The position numbers and the translations under genes were made by a program. DNA of 64,000 bases from Roseiarcus sp963774195 (GTDB lineage: Bacteria > Pseudomonadota > Alphaproteobacteria > Rhizobiales > Beijerinckiaceae): assembly GCA_963774195.1 (NCBI GenBank), contig CAVZDY010000001.1, forward strand, positions 1,798,001 through 1,862,000, read 5' to 3'. Within the stretch, counting starts at the first letter, position 1. Each line of letters opens with the position of its first letter. The notes beneath the pieces are model-generated. The model was not told the DNA's origin. It ran no database searches and worked only from the letters and a program-made list of their open reading frames with translations. Below are positions 8,323 through 18,777 of this stretch, one piece after another.

Positions 8323-8680
8323 GTGCTCTCTCCCTGCAATTGGCGCCCGCGTTCGCGAGCATCCCTCGCCAGCAACCGAAGCGTGTTGATCGCAAGCTGA
8401 TCGATGTTGGAGAAGCGTTTCACCCCTTCCGGTTGCGCACGAGATCGAATTGCTTTTGTGCCGACATGCCCGCGAAAGGGGCATCCAGGAGTTAGAGGGC
8501 GACGGCCACTGGCGGTTGTCTGGGCCCCCGCTTTCGCGGGGGTGGCAGCAGCGTCGCTAGGACAAGGTCGACACGGAATCAGATTGGAGCTCGGCGCGAA
8601 AACAACAAGGCCGTTCACCCGGATTCTACGCTTTCCCGGCCGGTCAGCGAGATCGCAAATCCATTTCTCTCCGGCGGCAG
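8323..8680. other. 358-base gap between gnd and the ROK kinase
   Basis: No convincing gene is present. It holds a palindromic dispersed repeat (about 8466-8549, listed separately). The rest reads as ordinary intergenic DNA, and the promoter for gnd on the minus strand must lie here. Confidence 0.5.
8466..8549. repeat. Dispersed palindromic repeat, family A, copy 1
   Basis: A REP/MITE-like intergenic element: a left arm with TGCCCGCGAAAGGGGCATCC, a centre with GGAGTTAGAGG and GGCGGTTGTCTGG, and a right arm with CCCCCGCTTTCGCGGGGGTG. Similar sequences occur at 29161-29279 and 54814-54904. The right arm alone can form a stable hairpin (CCCCCGC-TTTC-GCGGGGG). Confidence 0.75.
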
Positions 8681-9451
8681 CTAATCGGCAAAGCTTGTCG
8701 GAGATTCGTCAAAGGCGTGATCCATCCGTTTGTCCCAGAGCCGCACGCCGCCAGTGATCCCGGCTTTATTCGAAACAATTTTTACATTGGCCGGCAGTGG
8801 CGACTCGGCCAAGCGGGCGTTCCCACCGCCAATGTAAAGCACGTCGTAATTGATCACACGTTCGAGGACGGCGATTACTTTGTTGAGGCGCTTGTTCCAG
8901 TGTTTCTGGCCGACCGCTTCGAGCGCAGACTCGCCGACGTACTCATCGTAGGTTTTGTTAGTCTTGATGGGATGCTGACTCAATTCGAGATGAGGCGCGA
9001 TGCGGCCGTCCTGAAAAAGAGCGAAGCCCATTCCCGTGCCCATCGTCAAAACGCACTCAAGACCGCGGCCGGCGATGACGCCCAGCCCCTGGATGCTCGC
9101 GTCGTTGAGCATACGAACCGGCTTCCCCAAGTCGGCGGCCAGCGCGGCGCCCAGCGGGAAGCGCCGCCAGTCCGCCGTGCCGAGGTTCGGCGCCGTGAGA
9201 ACAAGGTCGCCGCGAACGACCCCGGGAAAACCGACCGACACGCGATCGAACCCTCCGAGCTGCCGGGAAAGGTCGATCAGGCAGGCGACGACCGCATCGG
9301 GCTTGGCGGGCTTCGGCGTATCGACGCGGACCGGACCCGACGACATTTCGCCGGAGATGGTCAGCACGCCCGCCTTGAGATGGCTTCCGCCAATGTCGAT
9401 GGCGAGCGTCAATGGCGTCGTCGATCCTGCACGGTCGTTTTTCTGCGCCAT
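8681..9451 (-). CDS. ppgK: ROK-family glucokinase, probably polyphosphate-type
   Basis: A 256-residue sugar kinase from the ATG at 9451, with GGGAG 7 bases upstream; an in-frame ATG at 9544 lacks a ribosome site. Phosphate motif DIGGSHLKAG lies at residues 19-28. Further ROK features are VSVGFPGVV, the catalytic-site LNDASIQGLG, and LTMGTGMGFALF. The later segments (TYDEYVG, KHWNKRLNKVIAVLERV and DVLYIGGGNAR) resemble polyphosphate glucokinases, which use polyphosphate or ATP to make glucose 6-phosphate. The zinc-binding cysteine cluster of classical ROK kinases is absent, as in that subgroup. The polyphosphate preference is inference. Confidence 0.78.
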   Translation of the reverse strand: MAQKNDRAGSTTPLTLAIDIGGSHLKAGVLTISGEMSSGPVRVDTPKPAKPDAVVACLIDLSRQLGGFDRVSVGFPGVVRGDLVLTAPNLGTADWRRFPLGAALAADLGKPVRMLNDASIQGLGVIAGRGLECVLTMGTGMGFALFQDGRIAPHLELSQHPIKTNKTYDEYVGESALEAVGQKHWNKRLNKVIAVLERVINYDVLYIGGGNARLAESPLPANVKIVSNKAGITGGVRLWDKRMDHAFDESPTSFAD

Positions 9452-9611
9452 GTCGCGGCTCCCTGTGCGCGCATTGTCACGTTGGCCAGATTTACTTGTC
9501 AACCGCGGGGCGAACTCCATGGCCACATCGAGGATAATCAACAATTTGCGCGCTGCTTGGCGACGGAGCCCGGGGGCCCCGGCGGCCCCGGCGGCAGGCT
9601 GCGAGCTGCAC

Positions 9612-10955
9612 CTAGCCTAGATAAGCGCCGTTGGCGACCAAGCGCGAACGGAGAAGCGCGACGTCGATGCGATCGGGCGGGGCGGCGGAAGCCAGCGCGA
9701 TGTCGGCCGCCGTCCCCGCCGCCTCGCCCATCACAAAGCAGCCGCCGGAGACGCGCGCGGCCGACTGGCCGTCGTGGGTCATCGAGGCGCAGCGGCCGGC
9801 GACGAAGAGATTGCTTAGCCCCTGCGGCACGATCATGCGGTAGGGCAACTGGCAGTAGCCGCGCGATTCGGGGATGGGCGGGAACTTGATCACGATGTCG
9901 CCGGCGACATGCGCCTCGACCGGCCAGCCGTTGACGCCGATGCTGTCGTCGAAATCGGCGCAGCCGAGCACGTCCTCCTCGGTGAGCTGATAGGCGCCGG
10001 TGATGCGACGGGTCTCGCGCACGCCGAGCTGCGGGCCGAGTTCGACAATGTAGGCGCGCTCGAATCCTGGTGTGTTGGCCTTGATGAAGTCGAACACGTC
10101 CCAGGCCTGGCGGCGGCCTTGGATCTCACCCTCGGTGAGTTCCTCGACGTTGAGCGCGTCGAGCGGGCCGCCGTCGGACCGCTTGACCTGCGTGCAGTTG
10201 GCGCGCCACTCGGTCGGATCGCGCTGCGGCCGCACGATGACGCCCTTGCGCGGGAATTGTTTGGCGCCTGTCCGCTCGGCCTCGTTCATCAGCTTGGGAA
10301 TGACCTCCCAGGCCCGCCCTGCGCGCTCGGGGTCGACGTTGGCGATGCGGAACAGCATTGAGGAATAGAGCATGCCGCCGTGGCCGTCGCCCTTTTCGAA
10401 CGGCGCGCCCGCCCACGCCGCGAGATCGCCGTCGCCGGAGCAATCGATGAACATCTCGCTGCGCACCGCCGCGCGCCCTTCCTTTGTCTCGAGGAACAGC
10501 GCCTTGACGCGACCCTCCTCCGTCAGGGCGCCGACCGCGAGCGCGTGATAGAGAAGTTTGACGCCCGCGGCGGCGAGCAATTCGTCCGCCGCAACCTTGT
10601 AGGCCGAGGTGTCGTAGGCCTGCGCCTGAATCTTGTTCTGGAATGAGAGATGCGGCGCGTTGAGGCCGCCGAGCCTGTCGATGCGATCGAGGAATTCAGA
10701 CGAGACGCCATGGACCACGCGCTTGTGCTCGCCGTAGACGTTGGCGTAGAGGCCGCAGAAATTGGTGACGCCCGCCGCCGTGCCCATGCCGCCGAGAAAG
10801 CCGTAGCGTTCGATCAGCAGCGTCTTGCGGCCGGTGCGTCCCGCCGCCGTCGCCGCCGCGATGCCAGCCGGACCGCCGCCGAGGACGACGACTTCGTACT
10901 CTCCGATGATTGGGGTGGCGCGGGCGGGTTCGGCGAGGCTCGCTATCGGATTCAT
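9612..10955 (-). CDS. FAD-dependent oxidoreductase (FAD_oxidored family)
   Basis: About 447 residues from the ATG at 10955. The N-terminal Rossmann motif is VVVLGGGPAGIAAATAAGRTG near residue 22-42, followed by the ribose-binding glutamate in LIERYGFLGGMGTAAGVTNF. Other family features are FIDCSGDGDLAAWAG, NLFVAGRCASMTHDG and the AARVSGGCFVMGEAAGTAA C-terminal FAD segment. This is the PF12831 group, whose substrates include organic acids and sulphur compounds. It is the last gene of a minus-strand operon after livKHMGF and an SDR, which suggests oxidation of the imported compound or its product. The exact substrate is not visible. Confidence 0.82.
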   Translation of the reverse strand: MNPIASLAEPARATPIIGEYEVVVLGGGPAGIAAATAAGRTGRKTLLIERYGFLGGMGTAAGVTNFCGLYANVYGEHKRVVHGVSSEFLDRIDRLGGLNAPHLSFQNKIQAQAYDTSAYKVAADELLAAAGVKLLYHALAVGALTEEGRVKALFLETKEGRAAVRSEMFIDCSGDGDLAAWAGAPFEKGDGHGGMLYSSMLFRIANVDPERAGRAWEVIPKLMNEAERTGAKQFPRKGVIVRPQRDPTEWRANCTQVKRSDGGPLDALNVEELTEGEIQGRRQAWDVFDFIKANTPGFERAYIVELGPQLGVRETRRITGAYQLTEEDVLGCADFDDSIGVNGWPVEAHVAGDIVIKFPPIPESRGYCQLPYRMIVPQGLSNLFVAGRCASMTHDGQSAARVSGGCFVMGEAAGTAADIALASAAPPDRIDVALLRSRLVANGAYLG

Positions 10956-10986
10956 GTCCAGGGTCCTGCTCAAGGGAAGACGAAGC

Positions 10987-11798
10987 TCAATCCGCGACGC
11001 CGAGGGTGACGCCGCCGTCGATCTTGATCTCCGCGCCGGTGATGAAACGAGCTGACGGCGAAGCGAGAAACAGGGCGGCGCCGACGACATCGTCGGGGGT
11101 CCCAATGCGATGCATCGGGCAATGCTCGGCGAAGCGGCTCTGCGTTTGCGGATCCTGCAAGCGCCCGCCGGCGATGCCAGTGGCGACCGGCCCCGGGGCG
11201 ATGGCGTTGACTGCGATCGAATAGTGCGCCAACTCGAGCGCGATCTGGCGCACGAATTGCGCGACCGCCGCCTTCGAGGCGACGTAGGGCGTTCCCACCA
11301 GCGTCTCGACGCGCGTCGCGGAGATCGACGAGGTCACGATAATCCGGCCGCCACCGCGCGCCTTGAGATGCGGAACCGCGGCCTGGATGGTGCGGAACAC
11401 CGAGCCGAGGTTGACGGACACGACCCGATCGAAGAAATCCGGCGCGATCGCCTCGATTGCTGCAGGCGGATTGCGCTCGCGATCGAAGGTCAGGAACCCG
11501 GGGCCGCCGCTGATGCCGGCGTTGGCGTAGACGACATCGAGACCGTTGCGACTGGCGACATCGGCGAAGGCCTTCTTGAGCGCAGCTTCGTCGGTCGCGT
11601 CGACCGCGGCCCACGAGACCTCCGCGCCGTCGCGCGACAATTCTTCCGCCGCCGCCTGCGCCGCCTCGGCGTTCAGGTCGAACAGGGCGACCTTCGCGCC
11701 GTTGTCGGCGAGCGCGCCGGCGATCGCGCGGCCGATTCCCGATGCGCCGCCGGTGACGACAGCGCTGAGGCCTTTGACGCTGAATAGGTGATCGATCT

Positions 11799-11802
<4 letters not shown>
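10987..11802 (-). CDS. Short-chain dehydrogenase/reductase
   Basis: A 271-residue classical SDR. The nucleotide-binding motif TGGASGIG is at residues 17-24, NAG at 94-96, catalytic Ser near 158-159, and the Tyr-x-x-x-Lys pair YVASK with Tyr173 and Lys177. The C-terminal GAEIKIDGGVTL is typical. Asp42 at the end of the second strand (ALFDLNAE) favours NAD over NADP. The ATG overlaps the stop of livF by four bases, so it is translationally coupled to the transporter. In this cluster it could oxidise a sugar to a lactone, to be opened by the SMP-30 protein; that is inference. Confidence 0.88.
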
Positions 11803-12523
<721 letters not shown>

Positions 12524-12527
<4 letters not shown>

Positions 12528-13291
12528 GCCGCGCTCCGTCCCAGATAGACCGCGCGCACCCGCTCGTCGGCGGCGATATCGGCCGGCGCGCCGCGCGTAT
12601 AGACGCCGCCCGCCACCAGCACGACGATCTCGCGCGCGAAGCGGAAGACGAGCTCCATGTCGTGCTCGATCATCAGCACCGCGACATCTCGGGGCAGGCG
12701 CTCGATCATCGCGTGGATCGCGTGCGCCTCACCCGATGGGACGCCGGCGGCGGGCTCGTCGAGCAGCAGCACACGGGGCTTCAGGGAAAGCGCAATGCCG
12801 ATCTCGAGCAGGCGCTGGTCGCCGTAGCTGAGCTCGGAAACGCGGCCGTTAGCCAAGCGATCGAGGCCGACCTCGCGGAGCCAGTGATGCGCCTCCTCGA
12901 CGCAGGCGCGCCAGGCCGCGCCGTACCGTAGCATGCGCCAGGCCTTGCGGTCGCGTTCGGCGATGGCGATCGCGATGTTGTCGATCGCCGTCTCCTCGGT
13001 GAGAAGCGCGTTGAGCTGATGGGTGCGCACCAAGCCGCGCCGCACGCGTCGCTCGGCGGACAACCGCTCGATGGGGCGCCCGTCGAGCGTGATCGATCCC
13101 GCGTCCGCAGGAATGGCGCCCGTCAGCAGGTTGACGAAGGTGGTCTTGCCCGCGCCGTTCGGTCCGATGAGACCGATGCGCGCTCCCGCGCGGAGGTCGA
13201 GATCGATCGAGCGCGTGACATGCAGCGAGCCGAAGGTCTTGCTGAGGCCGCGCACGCTGAGCACCGGGTCTGTCGCGAACGAAGCGGTCAT
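12524..13291 (-). CDS. livG: Branched-chain amino acid-type ABC transporter ATPase, LivG
   Basis: A 255-residue ATPase from the ATG at 13291, which overlaps the livM stop by four bases. Walker A GPNGAGKTT lies near residue 38, RTHQLNALLTEETAIDNI is the LivG-type Q-loop segment, LSYGDQRLLEIG is the signature and VLLLDEPAAGV the Walker B with the LivG-specific AAG. The open frame continues upstream to 14203, but that part is out of phase with livM and is not coding. Confidence 0.9.
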
Positions 13292-14283
13292 CGGGAGCGC
13301 CCGAAGAAACGGCGACTGACGATGTCCGCAAGGCCCATCAGCCCGTCGTCGAGGAACAGCACGACCGCGATCATCAGGGCGCCGATCACGAACATCCAGC
13401 GGAAGGGGTCCATCTCCGCGGCGAAATCCTGCAGCACGACGTAGACGAGCGCGCCGATGAAGGCGCCATAGAGCCGTCCCATACCGCCGAGCGCCAGCAC
13501 CATCAGCACCGTGCCGGAGGCGAGCAGGCTCATCGCGTTGAGTCCGACCGTCCCGGTCGATTGGGCGGCGAGCGCCCCCGCTGACCCTGCCATGCCCGCT
13601 GACAGCGCATAGGTCGCGACGAGCCGGCCCCACACCGGCGTGCCGATTGCTCGCATGCGTCGGACATTCTGACGCACGCCGCTGATCGACCGGCCGAACG
13701 GCGAGCGCACGATGCGCCAGCTTAGAAGAAACCAGACGAGAAGAACCGTGGCCGAATAGAGATAGGCTGTGCGGCCCCACAGATCGAAATGGAAATGGCC
13801 GAGCAGCGGCGCGAGGTCGGGCATCTGCAGGCCGTCGTCGCCGCCGGTGATCACGTGCGCCTGATTGGCCGTCTCGGCGGCCAACGCAGCGATCGCCAGC
13901 GTCAACATCATCAGCGTGACGCCGCGCGTGTGCAGGATGAGCATGCCAGTGACGAGACCGAACAGCGCCGCGACGATCGTCGCGAAGACGAGGCCGAGGA
14001 TCGGGTCGGGCGTGAGATGAATTGCGCAGATCGCCGCCGCATAGGCGCCAACGCCGTAGAACGCGGCGTGGCCGAGCGAGACGATGCCGGCGTAGCCAAC
14101 CGCGAGATCGAGCGATAGCGCGAACAGCGCCATGATGAACACGTTCGCGCCCAATGTCAGCCGGTCCGGCAGCGCGAAGAAGACGACGATGACGGCCGCC
14201 CAAGGCAGCAGCCGCCCCGCAAGCGCGGGAAGGCCGGGCCTGGCGGGCGCTCCGGCCGGACGGATGATTTCGCTCTCGCTCAT
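13288..14283 (-). CDS. livM: ABC transporter permease, LivM
   Basis: A 331-residue membrane protein from the ATG at 14283 (overlapping livH by four bases). Nine or so membrane helices are visible. Residues 60-80 carry the LivM motif YAGIVSLGHAAFYGVGAY; LLASGTVLMVLALGGMGRLYGAFIGAL near 245-275 is the ATPase coupling region. It pairs with LivH. A longer open frame to 14682 is an antisense-style artefact in the livH region. Confidence 0.9.
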   Translation of the reverse strand: MSESEIIRPAGAPARPGLPALAGRLLPWAAVIVVFFALPDRLTLGANVFIMALFALSLDLAVGYAGIVSLGHAAFYGVGAYAAAICAIHLTPDPILGLVFATIVAALFGLVTGMLILHTRGVTLMMLTLAIAALAAETANQAHVITGGDDGLQMPDLAPLLGHFHFDLWGRTAYLYSATVLLVWFLLSWRIVRSPFGRSISGVRQNVRRMRAIGTPVWGRLVATYALSAGMAGSAGALAAQSTGTVGLNAMSLLASGTVLMVLALGGMGRLYGAFIGALVYVVLQDFAAEMDPFRWMFVIGALMIAVVLFLDDGLMGLADIVSRRFFGRSR

Positions 14284-15143
14284 GATGCGGACCGTGCAGG
14301 CATCAGGCCGTCGGGGCGCCAGAGGAGCAGCACGACCACGAGCCCGTAGAACACATAGGGAGCGGCGCTCGGCACGAGATATTTCGAGAAGGTGTCGACG
14401 ACGCCGAGGCCGACGGCCGCGACGAACGATCCGCGGAAATTGCCGAGCCCGCCGACGCCCACCACGACGAGGAACAGCACGAGATAACGGAGGGCGTAGT
14501 ACGAATCGAGCGGCATCAGCTGCGCGCCTGCGACCGCGCCGAAGGCGGCAAGTCCGCAACCAAGTGCGAAGGCGACGGTGAACAGAAGACGCACGTTGAC
14601 GCCGACAGCTTGGCACATGCGGGGATTGTCGACCGCCGCGCGCAGCCGCGCGCCGAACAGCGTCCCGTCGATCAGCAGCCACAGCATGCCCATCAACGCG
14701 AGCCCGACGACGATCAGAAAGAGGCGATAAGCCGGATAGTCGCGGAACCCGAGATTCACCATGCCGTCGAGGGCAGAGGGAATTGGAATTGTGTGCACGC
14801 CGGGGCCGAACGTCGAGGTCAGAGCGGCGATGACGACGAAGGTCAGGCCGAAGGTCATGAGCGATTGCGACAACTCGCCCTTGCGGTAGATGGGTCGATA
14901 GAGAAGCAACTCAGCGAGCGCGCCAAGCGCGGCGACGCCGAGCGTCGCGAGGGCGAGCGCAGCCGCGAACGGCGCGCCGGCCTGAATCAAGGCGGCGGCG
15001 GCGTAGCCGCCGATCATCGCGAAGGCGCCATGCGCGAGATTGATGACCCGCATCAATCCCATGGTCACGGTCAGGCCGACGGAAATGATGAACAGCACCA
15101 TTCCGTAGGCCAGACCGTCGAGCAGGATCGTGACGTATACCAT
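14280..15143 (-). CDS. livH: ABC transporter permease, LivH
   Basis: A 287-residue membrane protein starting MVYVTILLDGLAYGMVLFII. The family motif MRVINLAHGAFAMIGGY is at residues 31-47 and VVGVGGLGNFRGSFVAA near 230. About eight helices. It follows livK by 33 bases and overlaps livM. It is half of the membrane channel of a HAAT-type importer. Confidence 0.9.
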   Translation of the reverse strand: MVYVTILLDGLAYGMVLFIISVGLTVTMGLMRVINLAHGAFAMIGGYAAAALIQAGAPFAAALALATLGVAALGALAELLLYRPIYRKGELSQSLMTFGLTFVVIAALTSTFGPGVHTIPIPSALDGMVNLGFRDYPAYRLFLIVVGLALMGMLWLLIDGTLFGARLRAAVDNPRMCQAVGVNVRLLFTVAFALGCGLAAFGAVAGAQLMPLDSYYALRYLVLFLVVVGVGGLGNFRGSFVAAVGLGVVDTFSKYLVPSAAPYVFYGLVVVLLLWRPDGLMPARSAS

Positions 15144-15176
15144 GCGTCGCCTCTTACGCCCTCGCCGTCGCGCCCA

Positions 15177-16355
15177 TCATTGCGGATGCGCGTCCTTCCA
15201 GGGGTCGCGAACCATCGGGAAGGTCGCGATGTTGATGTTGACGAGCTTGCCGTCGCGCTCTTCGACGCGGCGCAAGTAGATGTTCTGGATCATGTCGCGC
15301 TCCTTCTCGTCGATTTTCATCGGACCGCGCGGGCTCTCGAAAGCGAGGCCCTTCCACAGGCTGAACGCCTGGTCCGCGGTGACGCCGGCGCCGAACTTGG
15401 CGACCGCGCGATAGATCAGATCCATGCCGTCGTAGGCGCCGACTGTCGCAAGATCGGGGACCGTGTCCGGCCCGAACATCGAGATGAGATCGGCCTTGAG
15501 GGCGTTGTTGAGCGGGTTGTCGACCGTCTCGGTGTAGTGGAACGCGGAAACGACGCCGAGCGCCGCCTTGCCGATCTTCGGCAAGTCGATCTGCTGCGTC
15601 TCGGCCGTGCAGAGAAGCTGGATTCCCTCTGGCTTCAAGCGCGCCGCCCAGGTGTTGATCATGCCGACGGTCGGCGGGCCGCCGGGCCCGAAAATGAACA
15701 GCGCGTCGGGCTTGTCCTGCGCTACGCGTTCGAAGAACGGCGCGAAATCGGTGGTCGACAGCGGAATGTGGATCGATTCCAGCACCTCGCCGCCGCCGGC
15801 CTTGAAGGTATCGGTGAACGCCGCCTCGGCGTCGTAGCCCGCGCCATAGTCGGAGACCGCAGTCACGACGCGCTTGACCTTGTTCTGCTCGGCCCATTTG
15901 GCGATCTGGCTGGCCACCTCGGGAAGCGTGTGGCTGACGCGCACGAAATAAGGCGACTTGCGCGTGACGACAGCCGTCGGCGTGTTGAACAACACCGTCG
16001 GCACTTTCGATTCGGTGACGAGGTCGGCGACCGCCAATGCATTCGGCGTGAACACGATGCCGCCGAGGAAGTTCACCTTGTCACGCACGATCAGTGATTG
16101 CACGACCTGCTTGGCGCGCACCGGATCCGGGCCGCCGTCGTCGCGGTAGATCACTTCGATGTCGGTCCCGTTGACGCTCTTGCCGTGCTGCTTCTGATAG
16201 ACCTCGATCGCCTGCTGGAACTGCTGTCCCCAGCGTGCGAAGGGCCCCGAGAAAGTCCCGACGATGCCGACCTTGACGGTGTCGGCGAAGGTCGGTCCTG
16301 CCGCAAGCATGAAACTCAATGCCGCACAAAACCGAAGCGCACGTTTCATCGCCAT
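15177..16355 (-). CDS. livK: Periplasmic substrate-binding protein, LivK-like
   Basis: A 392-residue protein from the ATG at 16355 with GGGAGG 6 bases upstream. A Sec signal peptide covers about residues 1-26 (MAMKRALRFCAALSFMLAA then PTFA). The mature part has the Peripla_BP_6 fold: VKVGIVGTFSGPFARWGQQF, IEVIYRDDGGPDP, FLGGIVFTPNALAVADL, and DYGAGYDAEAAF. It is the first gene of a seven-gene minus-strand operon. The binding pocket is not predictable from sequence; AmiC/LivK/carboxylate binders all look like this. A long open frame to 17357 is an antisense artefact of the dehydratase gene. Confidence 0.88.
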   Translation of the reverse strand: MAMKRALRFCAALSFMLAAGPTFADTVKVGIVGTFSGPFARWGQQFQQAIEVYQKQHGKSVNGTDIEVIYRDDGGPDPVRAKQVVQSLIVRDKVNFLGGIVFTPNALAVADLVTESKVPTVLFNTPTAVVTRKSPYFVRVSHTLPEVASQIAKWAEQNKVKRVVTAVSDYGAGYDAEAAFTDTFKAGGGEVLESIHIPLSTTDFAPFFERVAQDKPDALFIFGPGGPPTVGMINTWAARLKPEGIQLLCTAETQQIDLPKIGKAALGVVSAFHYTETVDNPLNNALKADLISMFGPDTVPDLATVGAYDGMDLIYRAVAKFGAGVTADQAFSLWKGLAFESPRGPMKIDEKERDMIQNIYLRRVEERDGKLVNINIATFPMVRDPWKDAHPQ

Positions 16356-16406
16356 CCAATCCCTCCCGTCGGTTCCACCCAACTCGTGTTGTCGGTTGCG
16401 GCGAAA

Positions 16407-16432
16407 TTGACACCCATATCGTGACATGTCAA
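16407..16432. promoter_or_regulatory. Candidate regulator operator in the livK/dehydratase divergent region
   Basis: Contains the perfect 10-base palindrome TGACATGTCA (16422-16431), within a larger arrangement that begins TTGACAC and ends TGTCAA. It sits between divergent livK and the dehydratase gene, whose operon includes a MarR-family regulator. MarR proteins usually bind such palindromes, so this is a candidate operator; no binding data exist here. Confidence 0.45.
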
Positions 16433-16529
16433 CATCAAGCTCGACGAAGCGATCGGCGAACGCGGCCGCACGGATCTCCGCAGGGACCGGGACGAGACCG
16501 CGCGGCGCCGTCGGCGTCGGGGAGGACTT

Positions 16530-18210
16530 ATGACGAGAAAACTTCGCAGCAACTATGAGATCGGCACGTCCTTCTGGGCGGTGCGCCGCGCGCAATGGCG
16601 CGCGCTGGGCCTCACGGACGAGGACATGGCGAAGCCGAAGATTGCGATCGTCAATACGTCCTCGGAGCTCGCAATCTGCTTCAGCCACCTCGACGGCGTT
16701 GCCAAAGTGGTGAAGGAAGGCGTGCGCGCCGCGGGCGGCCTTCCCTTCGAAATCCGCACCACCGCGCCGAGCGATTTCATCCACAGTCCTGGCCGCGCGG
16801 GCACCTACATCCTCCCGTCGCGCGATCTGATCACCAACGACATCGAGGTGCAGGTCGAGGGCGCGCAGCTCGACGGCATGGTGTGCCTTGCGTCTTGCGA
16901 CAAGACCACGCCAGGCCAGTTGATGGCGGCCGCTCGGCTCAACATCCCCACCATCTTCGTCGTGTGCGGTTACCAGGGTAGCGGCGCTTACAAGGGCGAG
17001 CATGTCGACATCGAGGAGGTGTTCCTTCACGCGGGCTATCATCTCGTCGGCAACACCTCGCTCGAAGATCTCACCGGCATGAGCGAGAATGCGATCGTTG
17101 GCCCCGGCGTCTGTGCAGGCATGGGAACCGCCAACTCCATGCACATCGCCTGCGAGGCGCTCGGCATGACACTTCCTGGCGCCGCGCCAGTGAAGGCGAA
17201 CAGCCCGAAGATGTTCGATTTCGCTCGGCGTTCCGGCGAGCGCATCGTCGAGATGGTGTGGGAGGATCTCGCGTCCGCGCGCGATTCTCACGCGGTCCGC
17301 TTTCGCCAACGCCGTCCGCACCGTATGTGCGGCGAGCGCCTCGATCAACGCGGTCAAGCATCTGCAGGCGATTGCGGTCGAGGCGCAATGCGACGTCGAT
17401 GTCTACCAGTTGTTCGAGCGCGAGGGCGCCGCGACGCCGGTGCTTGCTGCCGTGCGCCCCAACGGCGACGCCTCGATCGAGGAGCTCGAGGCGGCCGGCG
17501 GCGCCCGCACCTTGATGGCGAGCCTGGAGCCGCTGCTCGACGGCGCCGCGCTGACGGTGACAGGAAAGACAGTGGCCGAGAACCTAGCCGAGGCGACTCC
17601 CGCCGACGGCGAGACCATTCGACCGCTCGACCGGCCGATGTCCGACAAGCCGGCGATCGTCATCGTACGCGGCAGCCTCGCCCCGGAGGGGGCGATCATC
17701 AAGATGGGCCTGCGCTGGGATCGCGAGCTCAAAGTCTCTGGCCGCGCGCGCGTGTTCCACGCGCCAGACCAGGCGGTTGCGGCCGTGCGCCGCAATGAGA
17801 TCAAGCCGGGCGATGTGGTCGTGCTGGCTGGCCTCGGCCTGCAAGGGGGGCCCGGCATGGGCATGGCCTCGCGCGTCGTGTTCGCGCTCGAAGGCGCAGG
17901 CCTCGGCCCGCAGGTGCCCTTCATCACGGACGGGCAATTGTCCGGCCTCGTCAACAAGGGCCTCGTCGTCGGCGAAGTGAGTCCCGAGGCGGCGATCGGC
18001 GGTCCGCTCGGCCTCGTGCATGAGGGCGACCTCATCGAGATCGACGTCGAGGCGCGCACAGTGGATCTCGTCATCGACGCCGCCGAATGGGCCGAGCGGC
18101 GCGCGCATTTCGAGCGCATCGTCAAGCAGACGCCGGCGGGATGGCTGACGATCTACGCGCGCTCGGTCGGCACGTTGTCGAGCGGCGCGACGCTGGTGGG
18201 GCCGACTTGA
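16530..18210 (+). pseudogene. IlvD/Edd-family sugar-acid dehydratase, frameshifted
   Basis: Reads as one IlvD/Edd dehydratase of about 559 residues split by a single inserted base. Frame 1 runs from the ATG at 16530 through ...VEMVWEDL (17270); the extra base is at 17271; the second frame continues from 17272 (RPRAILTRSAFANAVRT) to the stop at 18210. The first part holds the probable [2Fe-2S] cysteines Cys50 (AICFSH), Cys123 (ASCDKTTPG) and Cys195 (GVCAGMGTANSM), matching the arabinonate/dihydroxy-acid dehydratase group. It would convert a sugar acid to its 2-keto-3-deoxy form, fitting the nearby lactonase and SDR. As sequenced the gene gives a 247-residue stub plus unrelated residues, so it is broken or mis-sequenced. 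Confidence 0.85.
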
Positions 18211-18272
18211 CCAAAACCGTAGGGCTAGCGCAGGTCTCGCCTCGCCAGTCGGCGAGGGAGGCGCAAGTTCAG

Positions 18273-18770
18273 ATGGCGGACGACAAGAAGGCGAGGGGCG
18301 AGCCGAAGCGAGCGGGAGGCCTGGCGGATGACTACGTCGCGGTTCTCATCATCGCGATCGCCAACCGGCTAACGCGCGGCGCATCGAAGTATTATCGCGA
18401 GGTCTGGAGTCTCGGCGTCGTCGAATGGCGGGTCATGGTGAGCCTCGGACATCAAGCCCCCCGGTCGATCGGCGAAATAGCGGAGGACGCGGATCTCGAC
18501 CGAGGAGCCGTGAGCCGAAGCGTCAAGCTATTGTGCGAACGCGGACTGCTGCGCGCGGAATCAGGGACCGGACGGCTCAACCAGGTGAGCTTTACAGCGC
18601 CGGGCCGGCGGCTCCTCGAAAAGTTGCGCGCGGTCGGGCGCCAGCGCGAGGCGCGGCTGATGGCGGGCTTCGCGCCCGAGGAGCGGCCGCTGTTGCTCGG
18701 GCTTCTGAATCGCCTGCTATCGCAGGTCGACTATATGAACGCGCGCGACGAAGACGACGAGGGAGCGTGA
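18273..18770 (+). CDS. MarR-family transcriptional regulator
   Basis: A 165-residue winged-helix regulator from the ATG at 18273; GGGAGG lies about 11 bases upstream and an upstream TTG at 18207 is possible. Residues about 30-140 show the MarR fold: SKYYREVWSLGVVEWRVMVSLG, the recognition helix DLDRGAVSRSVKLLCERGLL, and a short wing (SGTGRLNQVSFTAPGRRLL). It lies 62 bases after the dehydratase and 7 bases before the lactonase gene, so it is in the same operon and is the likely local regulator. Confidence 0.85.
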   Translation: MADDKKARGEPKRAGGLADDYVAVLIIAIANRLTRGASKYYREVWSLGVVEWRVMVSLGHQAPRSIGEIAEDADLDRGAVSRSVKLLCERGLLRAESGTGRLNQVSFTAPGRRLLEKLRAVGRQREARLMAGFAPEERPLLLGLLNRLLSQVDYMNARDEDDEGA

Positions 18771-18777
18771 GGCGCGA

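Noticed and set aside
15177..17357. A 726-residue version of LivK
   Set aside because: The upstream part runs antisense through the dehydratase; a signal peptide and ribosome site support 16355.
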